From contig JAHDCX010000003.1 in the NCBI GenBank assembly GCA_020629635.1, forward strand, positions 81,480 to 145,479: a stretch of DNA of 64,000 nt, written 5' to 3'. Positions 34,307 through 42,978 of this stretch are shown here, piece by piece (the first letter of the stretch is position 1; every line of letters starts with the position of its first letter). Source of the stretch: Acidimicrobiales bacterium (GTDB taxonomy: Bacteria > Actinomycetota > Acidimicrobiia > Acidimicrobiales > SHLQ01). The notes below the pieces were generated by a model. It searched no databases. It had not been told where the DNA came from and saw nothing but the letters and a program-made list of their open reading frames with translations. The position numbers and the translations under genes were made by a program.

Positions 34307-35671
34307 TCACCCCTCCCAGAGGGTGTCCGGCCCGAAGAACGCCTGCCATGCAAACCAGAACTCGTTTCGGTGCACGACCGTTTCGAGTTGTTCGTCGGCG
34401 AGCGGACCCGCGGTCGCCCGGCCGAGCACGGTCCACGTGCTGCCGGTCTGTTCGTCGGTGAAGCTGCCGTCTACGGCGCGGGAGAACGTGAGCGTCTGGC
34501 CGTCCACGACCGGGTCGTACGCCACGGCGGTGCCGATGGCTTCGCTCAATCCGATCACCTGATCGTCGAGTGCGTCGGCCGTGTCCCCACCGCCCAAGAC
34601 GACGATGGGTCGTCCGCCGATCTCGTCGTTGATCGCGCCGGCCTCCTGAACCTGCGCGAAGCTGTAGGCACGGGTGCCCTCGTCGATGGTCACGCCCACC
34701 ACCCGGTTGAGCGCCGGCAGTCGATCGTCGGTCGTACCGTCGAACAGGAACGGACGGTCCGATGAGGAGTACCCCACGTACGGGTTGATTCCGTAGGTGT
34801 TGCGCCCGAACCCCGAATCGGCAGCGAGGGACTTTCCGTCCGGAAAGTTCTCTCGAAACTGTCCGAACGAGACGATCGACGTCGAGACCGTCTCGAGCTG
34901 GGCTCCGGCGAAGTCTCCGACGACGCCGGTGCCGGTGATCTGTTGCCACAGCGACGTCGTTGCGTCGTCCCACATGACGAGGTCGCTGTTTCGGAGCAGG
35001 CCCGACACGCCAAAGCGAAGGACCTCACCGTTCACACGGCGATCAAAGGCGATCGCCGTGTTGCACAGCGGGCAATAGGTGACCGCCACCGGGACGTCGC
35101 CGAACGCGTCGTTGACGATTTCGTGGCGGGTGAGAATCGAGAGTGGATAGAACCGTGCGTCGCCGTCCAGCTGCACGAGAGCACCCGGCTCGCGTTCGGT
35201 CAACCATTGCGACGCCAACGCCGGGGTCTCGAATACCGGGTCATCGATTGGTGGGATGCCGTCGCGGGGATCGCTTCCTCCCAAGCCCGCCAAGAACTCG
35301 CTCCAGTCTTCGACGGTGCGCCTCGTCCAATCCGTCGGGAAGCTCAAGCCACTCAGCGTGCCCGTCAGGTCGGGATCGTCGTCGATGATGACGTCGGCTG
35401 CGTCGCGGTCGAACGACGCTCCACCGGAAAGATCGAACGGACCATCGAGCGCGGGGACGAAGGTCGTGGTCGACTCGGGCGGCAACGATGTCGACGTCGC
35501 CGGCGTGGAGGACGCCTCGTCGTCGTCGGCCGCGTCGGCGTCGGTCACCGTCGGGGCACCGTCGGCCGAGACCGCCTCAGACGCCGTGTCGATCAGGTCG
35601 CTGCTGCAGCCACTGAGCAGGATCGTGAACAGGGCGATCAGGGCGAATCGGAGCGAGACGAAACCGGGCAT
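34307..35671 (-). CDS. DUF3179 lipoprotein
   Basis: 454 aa. Lipobox LLSGC with Cys22, then an acidic/Thr-rich linker of about 60 residues and a DUF3179 domain. Conserved features: YPLSILTRHEIVND, VAVTYCPLCNTAIAFDR (a CPLC cysteine pair), LLRNSDLVMWDDATTSLWQQ and PYVGYSSSDRPFLF, the hallmarks of this family. Its function is not established; the CPLC motif hints at metal or redox chemistry at the outer face of the membrane. The ATG at 35671 gives a proper signal peptide. Its end faces the bpa stop with one base between the genes. Confidence 0.82.
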   Translation of the reverse strand: MPGFVSLRFALIALFTILLSGCSSDLIDTASEAVSADGAPTVTDADAADDDEASSTPATSTSLPPESTTTFVPALDGPFDLSGGASFDRDAADVIIDDDPDLTGTLSGLSFPTDWTRRTVEDWSEFLAGLGGSDPRDGIPPIDDPVFETPALASQWLTEREPGALVQLDGDARFYPLSILTRHEIVNDAFGDVPVAVTYCPLCNTAIAFDRRVNGEVLRFGVSGLLRNSDLVMWDDATTSLWQQITGTGVVGDFAGAQLETVSTSIVSFGQFRENFPDGKSLAADSGFGRNTYGINPYVGYSSSDRPFLFDGTTDDRLPALNRVVGVTIDEGTRAYSFAQVQEAGAINDEIGGRPIVVLGGGDTADALDDQVIGLSEAIGTAVAYDPVVDGQTLTFSRAVDGSFTDEQTGSTWTVLGRATAGPLADEQLETVVHRNEFWFAWQAFFGPDTLWEG

Positions 35672-35730
35672 GGGGCGAGAACCCCGACCGGACAGCCCGA
35701 CATTCCCCACCCTCCGGTAACGTGTGGACC

Positions 35731-36114
35731 ATGCCGAAGACCGTCGATCTCGACGCCCGAATCCGCTCTGGCGCCAAGGTTCGGGCAACCGCAGACCTTC
35801 CCGGGGTCCCGATCGGAACGACCGGCAAGGTGGCCATGTCCAATGGCATCACCTGGAAGCGGTATTGGGTTCGTTTCGAGAACGGCGAGCTCGTTGGGCA
35901 CGTCGATCACGACGACATCGTCATCGCCCGCCACTGGGATCTCTGGCATCGCCGCAAAGAAGCCGAAGCCGAGGCGGCAGCCAACGCCGAGGCCGGCGGG
36001 AGCGACGCCGGCGCCGGCGCAGCGTCCGGTGGCGGCGACACCCCGTTCGGTGTTCCGCAGTACTTGCTCGACCGGACGAAAGCAGCGCTCGAGCGCTTCG
36101 GCGTCGAACGCTGA
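35731..36114 (+). CDS. Conserved actinobacterial SH3-like small protein
   Basis: 127 aa. The N-terminal 70 residues (GAKVRATADLPGVPIGTTGK, KRYWVRFENGELVGHVDHDD) look like a small beta-barrel of SH3/KOW type. A low-complexity Ala/Gly linker follows, then a C-terminal helix with FGVPQYLLDRTKAAL. I recall similar proteins in other Acidimicrobiia, but no function is known. A GTG at 35722 would add three residues. It is 15 bp upstream of the helicase start and likely co-transcribed with it. Confidence 0.65.
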   Translation: MPKTVDLDARIRSGAKVRATADLPGVPIGTTGKVAMSNGITWKRYWVRFENGELVGHVDHDDIVIARHWDLWHRRKEAEAEAAANAEAGGSDAGAGAASGGGDTPFGVPQYLLDRTKAALERFGVER

Positions 36115-36129
36115 TCGACGGGTCGGGCC

Positions 36130-38736
36130 ATCTCCCTCCTCGACCACCTGCCGGCCGGTGCCGATGTCGCCGACGATGACCTCATCGAGGGGTTCATCGA
36201 CTGGGCGTCGGGCGTCGGCCTCGAGCTCTACCCCGCACAGGAAGAGGCGATCCTCGAACTCCTGAGCGGCGAACACGTGATCCTCGCGACCCCGACGGGG
36301 TCGGGGAAATCCCTCGTTGCGATGGCTGGCCACTTCGCGGCGCTCGCCCGGGGTGTGCGCAGCTACTACACGGCGCCGATCAAGGCGTTGGTATCGGAGA
36401 AGTTCTTCGCGCTCAGCCGTGAGTTCGGGTCCGAGCGTGTCGGCATGATCACCGGCGACGTCTCGGTGAATCCGGACGCACCGATCATCTGTTGTACCCA
36501 GGAGATCGTCGCCAACCTGGCCCTCCGGCGAGGCCGCAGCGCGGAGCTCGGGCTCGTCGTGGTCGACGAGTTCCACTACTACGCCGATCCTCAACGCGGC
36601 TGGGCATGGCAGGTGCCGCTCCTCGAACTTCCCGACACACAATTCTTGTTGATGTCGGCCACGCTCGGGCCAACCGCCCGATTCGAGGAGGACCTCGCGG
36701 CGAGGACGGGACGGACCGTCGCCGTCGTCGACGGCGCAGAACGACCCGTCCCGCTCGACTTCGCCTGGCTCGACACCGCGGTCCACGCATCGGTGGAGGA
36801 CCTGATCGACGCCGACCGCACTCCCGCCTACGTCGTCTACTTCACGCAGAAGGCCGCGCTCGAAGCTGCTCAGTCGTTCACGAGCCTCTCGATCTGCTCG
36901 AAGGCCGAGAAGGCCGAGATTCGCGACGTCGTCGGCAACTTCCGATTCGACACGCCGATCGGCAAGGACCTCAAGCGATTCTTGTCGCACGGGATCGGCG
37001 TCCACCATGCAGGACTACTCCCCAAGTATCGGCTCCTGATGGAGAAGCTCGCCCAACAGGGACTGCTCAAGGTGATCGTGGGCACCGACACGCTCGGCGT
37101 GGGCGTCAACGTGCCGATTCGCTCGGTGCTGCTCACGCAGCTGTTCAAGTACGACGGCCGCCAGGTCAGAATCCTGACCGTCCGCGAGTTTCAGCAGATC
37201 GCCGGTCGCGCCGGACGCAAGGGATTCGACGACGAGGGTTTCGTGCGGGTGCAGGCGCCGCCACATGTGGTCGAGAACCTGGCGGCCGAGCGAAAGGCCG
37301 CCGCTGACCCCAAGAAGAAGCGCAAGGCGCAGAAGAAAAAGCCGCCCGAGCGCGGATACGCCCACTGGACCGAGGACACCTTCCGCAAGCTCGTCGACGG
37401 CCGCCCCGAACCAATGGTGTCGAGTTTCTCCGTCTCGCACCAGATGCTGCTGAATCTTCTCGACCGTCCGCCGGTCGACGGCCAAGCGGGCGGCTGTGGA
37501 GCCGTACGCCATCTCCTCACCGACAACCACGAGACCCGCTCCGCTCAGCGAGCGCACATCCGACGAGCCATCTCGATGTACCGGTCCCTGCTCGACGCCG
37601 AGGTCATCGAGCACCTCGACGAGCCCGATGCGGACGGCCGCGAGGTTCGGGTCACCGTCGACCTCCAGGACGACTTCGCCCTGAACCAGCCGCTCAGCCT
37701 GTTCGCCGTCGAGATCATCGAGCGCCTCGATCGCGAGGCCTACGACGGACCTGGCGGAGCGCTCGAGCACGCCCTCGATGTCATGAGCATCGTGGAATCG
37801 ACACTTGAGAATCCGGGAGCGATCCTCGCCGCCCAACTCGACAAGGCAAAGACGGACCTGCTCGCGGAGATGAAGCGAGATGGGGTGGAGTACGAGGAGC
37901 GCATGGAGCGGCTCGAGTCCGTCGAGTACCCCAAACCGCTGCGCGACGAGCTCTATGCGGCCTTCGATGTCTTTCGGGGCCGGCACCCGTGGGTGGGCCA
38001 GGACAACGTGAAACCGAAGTCGGTTGCGAGAGAACTCCACGAACGGGCGATGACCTTCTCGGAGTACGTGCGCGAATACGGGATGAAGCGAAGCGAGGGC
38101 CTGGTCCTGCGATACCTCACCGATTGTTGGCGAGCGATGTCGCAGACCGTGCCCGAGTCAGAGAAGACCGACGAGGTGCTCGATATGATCGAGTGGCTCG
38201 GCGAAATGGTCCGACAGGTCGATTCGAGCCTCATCGACGAGTGGGAGCGCTTGACCAATCCCCCTGACGTCGATGAGACGTCGGGCCTCGCACCGGACAC
38301 GCCGTCGGCTCGAGACGTGACCACCAACGAGCGAGCGTTCATGGTCATGGTTCGCAACGAGTGCTTCCGGTTGGTTCAGCTGGTGGCCAGGCGCAACGCG
38401 GCCGAACTCGCTCGACGATCCGATCCCGACCATTGGGTCGAAGAGGAACGGGCGCCAGCGGTCCTCCGGTCCGCCGAGCAGGTGGAACGGATGTTGGACG
38501 GCTACTTCGACGAGCACGACGAGGTCCTCACCGGCCCCGACGCCCGCGGCAGTTCCTTCTTCCAACCCGGGACGGTCGATGTCGACGACGTGCACGGCGA
38601 GCACGTGGCTGTTCGTCAGGTTCTCCGGGATCCAGCGGGCCACGACGAATGGGGCGTCCTGGCGTGGGTCGACCTGGATCGATCGCGGGAGGCCGGCCAT
38701 GCCGTCGTCGTGTTCGACGAGCTGCGCCGGCTCTAG
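36130..38736 (+). CDS. Ski2-like DEAD/DEAH helicase with DUF3516 region; apparent ATC start
   Basis: 868 aa if begun at the ATC at 36130. Motifs: Q-motif-like ELYPAQEEAI, Walker A TPTGSGKS (54-61), DEFH (146-149), SAT (176-178) and motif VI QQIAGRAGRKG near 355. A DUF3516-type C-terminal half follows. Homologues as I recall them begin MSLLxxLP... and have the LYPAQEEAI region; here the in-frame sequence between the TGA at 36112 and the GTG at 36277 encodes ISLLDHLPAGAD ... LYPAQEEAI without any ATG, GTG or TTG. Starting at 36277 would delete the Q motif and leave the Walker A at the very N-terminus. Probable RNA helicase in RNA processing or decay. Confidence 0.85.
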   Translation: MSLLDHLPAGADVADDDLIEGFIDWASGVGLELYPAQEEAILELLSGEHVILATPTGSGKSLVAMAGHFAALARGVRSYYTAPIKALVSEKFFALSREFGSERVGMITGDVSVNPDAPIICCTQEIVANLALRRGRSAELGLVVVDEFHYYADPQRGWAWQVPLLELPDTQFLLMSATLGPTARFEEDLAARTGRTVAVVDGAERPVPLDFAWLDTAVHASVEDLIDADRTPAYVVYFTQKAALEAAQSFTSLSICSKAEKAEIRDVVGNFRFDTPIGKDLKRFLSHGIGVHHAGLLPKYRLLMEKLAQQGLLKVIVGTDTLGVGVNVPIRSVLLTQLFKYDGRQVRILTVREFQQIAGRAGRKGFDDEGFVRVQAPPHVVENLAAERKAAADPKKKRKAQKKKPPERGYAHWTEDTFRKLVDGRPEPMVSSFSVSHQMLLNLLDRPPVDGQAGGCGAVRHLLTDNHETRSAQRAHIRRAISMYRSLLDAEVIEHLDEPDADGREVRVTVDLQDDFALNQPLSLFAVEIIERLDREAYDGPGGALEHALDVMSIVESTLENPGAILAAQLDKAKTDLLAEMKRDGVEYEERMERLESVEYPKPLRDELYAAFDVFRGRHPWVGQDNVKPKSVARELHERAMTFSEYVREYGMKRSEGLVLRYLTDCWRAMSQTVPESEKTDEVLDMIEWLGEMVRQVDSSLIDEWERLTNPPDVDETSGLAPDTPSARDVTTNERAFMVMVRNECFRLVQLVARRNAAELARRSDPDHWVEEERAPAVLRSAEQVERMLDGYFDEHDEVLTGPDARGSSFFQPGTVDVDDVHGEHVAVRQVLRDPAGHDEWGVLAWVDLDRSREAGHAVVVFDELRRL

Positions 38737-38745
38737 GTTGGCGAC

Positions 38746-39630
38746 ATGGTCGTCCACCTGCTTCGCAATCCGGCGAGTGGAGCGGGCCGCCGTGGAGCGG
38801 AGGCGTCGACGCCGATCCTCGATGCACTTCGCACGGAGGCCGACGTCATCGATCTGACCGGATCGAGTGCCGACGCGTCGGCCGAGGCGCTGCGTCGTGC
38901 CGTCGGCGATGGACTCGAGCGGCTCGTGGTCGCCGGAGGGGACGGGCTCGTCAATATGGCGATCCAATCGCTTGCGGGACGCGACGTGGTCCTCGCACTC
39001 GCGCCGACGGGAACCGGCAACGACTTCGCCGCGGCGCTCGGGGTCGACGAGCCAACGGTCGATTTGCTCCTCGGTCCGGCTGGACCGAGCGATCTCCTTC
39101 GAGTCGACCGTCCCGATTCTGGGCAGAGTCAATGGGTTGCGTCGATCGCCATCGCAGGGTTTCCGGCAGACATCAACAGGCGCGCCAACTCGATGACCCT
39201 CCCGATCGGTTCGGCGATCTACACGATGGCCGCCGCGCTCGAACTCCCGCGTTTCCGGCGTCGACGACTCGACGTGACCGTCGACGACGAGCGCCTCGAG
39301 CTCGACTCCGCGATGCTGGCGGTGGGCAACACGCGATTCTTCGGCGGGGGGATGCTCGCTTGTCCCGACGCTCGCCACGACGATGGCTTCTGTCACCTCA
39401 CCTCGATCGAGGGCGTTGGGCGCGCCGGGATCCTTCGCCACCTGACCCAACGTTCCGGCGGGAGTGCGTCGAGGCCAGAAGTGACCCGTCGACAGGGTTC
39501 TCGGGTCACCATCTCGTCGGTGGACGAGCGGACCGAGGTGTGGGGCGACGGAGAGTATGTCGGCGACACACCGCTGCGCATCACTGCCGTTCCTGGCGTG
39601 CTTCAGGTCGCCGGGCTGATGGCCGAATAG
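38746..39630 (+). CDS. Diacylglycerol kinase-like lipid kinase
   Basis: 294 aa. The DAGK catalytic domain is marked by HLLRNPASGAG at the N-terminus, VVAGGDGLVN (GGDG at 64-67) and LALAPTGTGNDFAAALG (87-99). The second domain contains GNTRFFGGGMLACPDA and later WGDGEYVGDTPL, typical of DgkB/YegS-like kinases. It would phosphorylate diacylglycerol or a related lipid using ATP, on the inner face of the membrane. The start follows the helicase stop by nine bases, so co-transcription is likely. Lipid specificity is not predictable. Confidence 0.87.
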   Translation: MVVHLLRNPASGAGRRGAEASTPILDALRTEADVIDLTGSSADASAEALRRAVGDGLERLVVAGGDGLVNMAIQSLAGRDVVLALAPTGTGNDFAAALGVDEPTVDLLLGPAGPSDLLRVDRPDSGQSQWVASIAIAGFPADINRRANSMTLPIGSAIYTMAAALELPRFRRRRLDVTVDDERLELDSAMLAVGNTRFFGGGMLACPDARHDDGFCHLTSIEGVGRAGILRHLTQRSGGSASRPEVTRRQGSRVTISSVDERTEVWGDGEYVGDTPLRITAVPGVLQVAGLMAE

Positions 39631-39684
39631 CGACTCGCCGCGGCAGCTACGCTCGTCGGCGGCGGAACACGAGAGGAACACACC

Positions 39685-40332
39685 ATGTCGAATTCACTGC
39701 TCAGCGGCCTCGCCGGCCAATTTGGACCGGAGACGCTCGGACAGATCTCCCAGCTTGTCGGCGCCGATCAGGAGACCACCGGGCGAGCTGTCGCGGCGGC
39801 GCTTCCGATGCTCCTCGGCTCGATGACGAACAGCGCCTCGTCGAGCGGCGGCGCGAACGCCCTCTTTGGGGCGCTCTCGAACGACCATGACGGATCGATT
39901 CTGGACATGCTCGGCCCGCTTCTCGCCGGCGGTTACGCCTCGAACGTGCTCGGCAAGGATGGCGCCAGGATCCTCGGGCACGTGCTCGGCGGGAGCCAAC
40001 CCGCCGTCGAACAGTCCGTGTCTCGGGGCTCCGGTCTTCCGATCGAGCTCGTGAAGCGGCTGCTGCCGATCCTCGCCCCGATCGTCATGGGCTACATCGG
40101 CAAACGGCTGAGCGGTGATTCGATGGACGCTGGCGGACTCGGCGGCATGTTGGGCCAGGAGCGGGAGCAGATGCGCGCCCCCGACCAAGGCCTCGGCGGC
40201 CTCCTCGACGTGTTGACGGGCGGGGGCGCACAGGACGCAAAGGACTCGGGCGGCGGACTGCTCGATGCCGCAGGCGATCTGCTCGGCAGCCCTGCTGGCA
40301 AGGCCATCCTTGGCCAGATTCTGGGACGCTGA
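39685..40332 (+). CDS. DUF937 protein
   Basis: 215 aa. The N-terminal GQISQLVGADQETTGRAVAA, ALPMLLGSM, and the repeated short helices with Gly/Leu (LLAGGYASNVLG, KDGARILGHVLGG) are those of DUF937, a helical family of unknown role. The C-terminal third is Gly/Asp-rich and ends LGSPAGKAILGQILGR. No signal peptide. AGAGGAA lies about eight bases before the ATG. It is six bases upstream of the YbaK gene. Confidence 0.8.
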   Translation: MSNSLLSGLAGQFGPETLGQISQLVGADQETTGRAVAAALPMLLGSMTNSASSSGGANALFGALSNDHDGSILDMLGPLLAGGYASNVLGKDGARILGHVLGGSQPAVEQSVSRGSGLPIELVKRLLPILAPIVMGYIGKRLSGDSMDAGGLGGMLGQEREQMRAPDQGLGGLLDVLTGGGAQDAKDSGGGLLDAAGDLLGSPAGKAILGQILGR

Positions 40333-40338
40333 CCGCCG

Positions 40339-40803
40339 GTGACGCCGGCCTGCCGGGCACTCGAGGCGGCCGGCGTCACGTACACCCTCCATCCGTACGA
40401 CCACGATCCGGCCGCCCCGTCCTTTGGTGACGAGGCCGTCGCCGCGCTCGGCGTCGAGGCAGACCGGGTCTTCAAGACCTTGATGGCAGACGTCGACGGC
40501 GAGCTCGTCGTCGCCGTCGTGGCGGTACCGGACGCCCTGGATCTCAAGGCGCTCGCCCGACTCGCTGGATCCAAGCGGGCGGAGATGGCCGACGTTGCGG
40601 CGGCCGAACGCAGCTCGGGATACGTCGCAGGAGGCATCAGCCCGTTCGGCCAACGTCAGCGACGCCGAACTTTCGTCGACGATTCGGCGATGCTTGCGAC
40701 GACCATGTTCGTCAGCGCCGGCCGTCGAGGGCTCGACCTCGAGATCGAGCCAGCGCAGCTGATCGAGGTGACCGACGCCGTCGTCGGGCGGATCGGTCGC
40801 TGA
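40339..40803 (+). CDS. ybaK: YbaK/EbsC-type aminoacyl-tRNA deacylase
   Basis: 154 aa from a GTG at 40339. Motifs: YTLHPYDHDP, GVEADRVFKTLMADVDG, LVVAVVAVPDALDLKALA, GSKRAEMADV, then GYVAGGISPFGQRQRR and RGLDLEIEPAQL. This is the YbaK fold, with the conserved Lys in FKTL and the GGxSPFG loop. The enzyme hydrolyses mischarged Cys-tRNA(Pro) in the cytosol and keeps translation accurate. Length is normal for the family. It follows the DUF937 gene by six bases. Confidence 0.92.
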   Translation: MTPACRALEAAGVTYTLHPYDHDPAAPSFGDEAVAALGVEADRVFKTLMADVDGELVVAVVAVPDALDLKALARLAGSKRAEMADVAAAERSSGYVAGGISPFGQRQRRRTFVDDSAMLATTMFVSAGRRGLDLEIEPAQLIEVTDAVVGRIGR

Positions 40804-41087
40804 GCCGCCCGGTCGGTGCTGGGCACAACTGACACCGAATCGACATCTCCGGCGCTCAGACGACGAATGTGCGACGACCGCGCGGCAATCGTGTCGCGTC
40901 GATCACCCGGAGCGCGGGAGCGCCGACAGGTGGTGAGTAGTGTGGGCATCGATCCCACCGGGCGGAGGTGAGTCACCACCAGTTGTGGTTTGAGTGGGAA
41001 TCGAAGGCCCTATTCTCTCGCTTCGTGAGATCTAGGATCATCGGCATGGAGGGCGTACCCCTCCCCTCACCACAAAGGAACCTCACC
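40804..41087 (+). promoter_or_regulatory. 284-bp leader of the LAxTG protein with short palindromes
   Basis: No gene is seen in this gap. It contains GGTGAGTCACC (a perfect 11-bp palindrome, near 40966-40976), directly followed by ACCAC-CAGTT-GTGGT, and an AAAGGA ribosome site eight bases before the ATG at 41088. TTGAGT and TATTCT (spacing about 15) around 40993-41014 could be a weak promoter. These sites are suggestive only. Confidence 0.3.
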
Positions 41088-41996
41088 ATGCATCATCCTC
41101 GACCCACCACCACCCGCCGCCGTCTCGCCGCCGCTGCGGTGTTCCTTGCTGCGAGCGTGGCAACGGCCGGCACCGCATCAGCCAGCGACGCCTGCGGTGA
41201 GTACAGCTACGGATTCAGCGGGACCCGACTCCTCAACGACAGCATCTCCACAAGCGCGGGTCCGTTCTCGATTGCGCTTCCGGCCGGAACCTACGACGTC
41301 ACAATGGTTTCACACGACAACCACCTCAGCGGTGCGCACCACGGCGACCAGCCGGCCGAACAGTGGTACATCGAACTCGACTCGGGGTGGACATCGCCGC
41401 TGTCGGCCGATCTGCCCGACGACCAGGATTGGATCACCACAACACACTCGGGACAGACCGTTCCGGCTTCGAGCACCATCTCCGTGCGGCACCGAGGCGT
41501 CGGCACGGTGAACTCGATCGATGTTATCTGCGTCGGCTTCAGCAGCGTTGCGGCGCCCGTACCGGCTCCGGCCGAGGCGGATGAACCGGCCGAGGCGGAC
41601 GAACCGGCCGTGGAGGAGGCCATTGACCCCGTCGCTACGGAAGAACCCGCCGAGCCGCAGGAAGCCGAACCCCCCGTCGAGGAGCCGGCCGCGCCGACGA
41701 CGACGCCAACCGAACCTGTCATCGAGACCGAGGTCAAAGGCATCGTCGAAGAGGCACCTGTGGAGATCGCCGACCCCGCAACCGTGATCGCCGGACCGGT
41801 CGCAACGACCCCGGCCGTCGCTGCTGCCGTAAACACACCAGCCGTCGCCCAACCTGCGCCAGCTGCGGCGCCTGCGCCCGCCGTCGAGGCTCAGCTCGCC
41901 CTCACCGGACCGAACCAGCCTCTCGTCCTGGTCGCCGCTGGACTGTCGATGATGATCCTCGGGCTCGGCCTCACCCGACGATTCTCGATTCGTTAA
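41088..41996 (+). CDS. Secreted surface protein with LAxTG sortase signal
   Basis: 302 aa. Signal peptide about residues 1-32 (basic start, AAAAVFLAASVATAG core, cleavage after ASAS). The N-terminal domain of about 115 residues looks like a beta-sandwich and carries two cysteines (DACGEYSYG and DVICVGF) that may form a disulfide. A Glu/Pro/Ala-rich stalk of about 120 residues follows. The C-terminus has LALTG near 270, a hydrophobic helix and RRFSIR, the layout of a sortase substrate; LAxTG is the motif of class E sortases. It is therefore probably attached to peptidoglycan. Function of the head domain unknown. Its last four bases overlap the converging dehalogenase. Confidence 0.75.
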   Translation: MHHPRPTTTRRRLAAAAVFLAASVATAGTASASDACGEYSYGFSGTRLLNDSISTSAGPFSIALPAGTYDVTMVSHDNHLSGAHHGDQPAEQWYIELDSGWTSPLSADLPDDQDWITTTHSGQTVPASSTISVRHRGVGTVNSIDVICVGFSSVAAPVPAPAEADEPAEADEPAVEEAIDPVATEEPAEPQEAEPPVEEPAAPTTTPTEPVIETEVKGIVEEAPVEIADPATVIAGPVATTPAVAAAVNTPAVAQPAPAAAPAPAVEAQLALTGPNQPLVLVAAGLSMMILGLGLTRRFSIR

Positions 41997-42853
41997 TCGA
42001 GCTGTTGGACCCACTCGGCGATCGCCTCGCCGATCGCCGAGCCGGAGTCCTCCTGGATGAAGTGCAGCCCCGGCACCGTGACTTCGGTCTGGTTCGGCCA
42101 AGTGCGGCAGTACTCGCGTATGGCGCCGGTGAGGATCATCCCGGGATCTGCGTTGACGAAGAGCTTTGGCACTTCAGCGGTCTCGAGCCAGGTTGCGTAC
42201 GCCCTGACGATCTCGGCGACGTCGGAGGGAGAGCCATCGATCGGGATCTCCCGCGGCCACGTGAGCGTCGGTCGGCGATCCTCGCCCGGCTCCGCAAACG
42301 GCGCCCGATAGACCGCCATCTCCTCGTCGGTCATGTTGCGGAGCACCGACGCCGGCAGAATCCGTTCGACGAACACGTTCTTCTCGAGCACGATCTCTTC
42401 GCCTGCCGGCGACCGCATCGCCTGGAAGATCCCGGTGGCCGCCTCGGGCCACTCGTCCCACGTCACCGGCCGAACGATCGCTTCCATGTAGGCGATGCCG
42501 GCGACCGCGTCTGGATGACGGTGCGCCCAATCGAACCCGAGCGCCGAACCCCAATCGTGGATCACGAAGATCACATCCTCGGTCACGCCGACCGCGTCGA
42601 GAAAAGATGACAAGAACCCTCGATGCTCAACGAACCGGTACACGCCGGGACCGGAGTTCTCGAGCTTGTCGCTCTGCCCCATCCCGATCAGATCGGGGGC
42701 GATGCATCGCCCCAGCTCGGCCAACGGCGGCATCACGTCCCGCCACAGGTACGACGACGTCGGGTTGCCGTGCAACAGCACGATTGGGCGCCCCTCGCCC
42801 ACCTCGACATACGACATCCGCCGGTCACCGATCGCAACGGAACGACGATCCAC
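41993..42853 (-). CDS. dhaA: Haloalkane dehalogenase (DhaA/LinB type)
   Basis: 286 aa, alpha/beta hydrolase. Catalytic set of subfamily HLD-II: nucleophile Asp100 in IHDWGSALGF, halide-stabilising Asn30 (LLHGNPTSSYLWR) and Trp101, catalytic acid Glu124 (YMEAIVRPVTWDEWPE) and base His264 (PGLHFIQED). It hydrolyses carbon-halogen bonds of haloalkanes to alcohols in the cytosol, without cofactor. Length and motif spacing match DhaA of Rhodococcus. The GTG start at 42853 has GGAGG seven bases upstream. Neighbours give no hint of a halocarbon pathway, so the natural substrate is open. Confidence 0.92.
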   Translation of the reverse strand: MDRRSVAIGDRRMSYVEVGEGRPIVLLHGNPTSSYLWRDVMPPLAELGRCIAPDLIGMGQSDKLENSGPGVYRFVEHRGFLSSFLDAVGVTEDVIFVIHDWGSALGFDWAHRHPDAVAGIAYMEAIVRPVTWDEWPEAATGIFQAMRSPAGEEIVLEKNVFVERILPASVLRNMTDEEMAVYRAPFAEPGEDRRPTLTWPREIPIDGSPSDVAEIVRAYATWLETAEVPKLFVNADPGMILTGAIREYCRTWPNQTEVTVPGLHFIQEDSGSAIGEAIAEWVQQLD

Positions 42854-42978
42854 GCGACTTCCTCCAGGTTGTAAGTCCGATCCCCGCGCTCCTCGAACCC
42901 ACGGGGCCAGAAGACGTCTCTAGTCTTGCGCCTCTCGGTGGCGTGCACCAAGTCTGCGCGCGATCCGACAGGGTGATC

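Noticed and set aside
36277-38736. GTG at 36277 as the helicase start
   Set aside because: It would remove the Q motif and put the Walker A loop at residue 5; the upstream in-frame sequence looks like genuine coding sequence.
40804-41087. tRNA or riboswitch in the leader before the LAxTG protein
   Set aside because: No T-loop GTTCGA or cloverleaf and no known riboswitch core; only short palindromes are seen.
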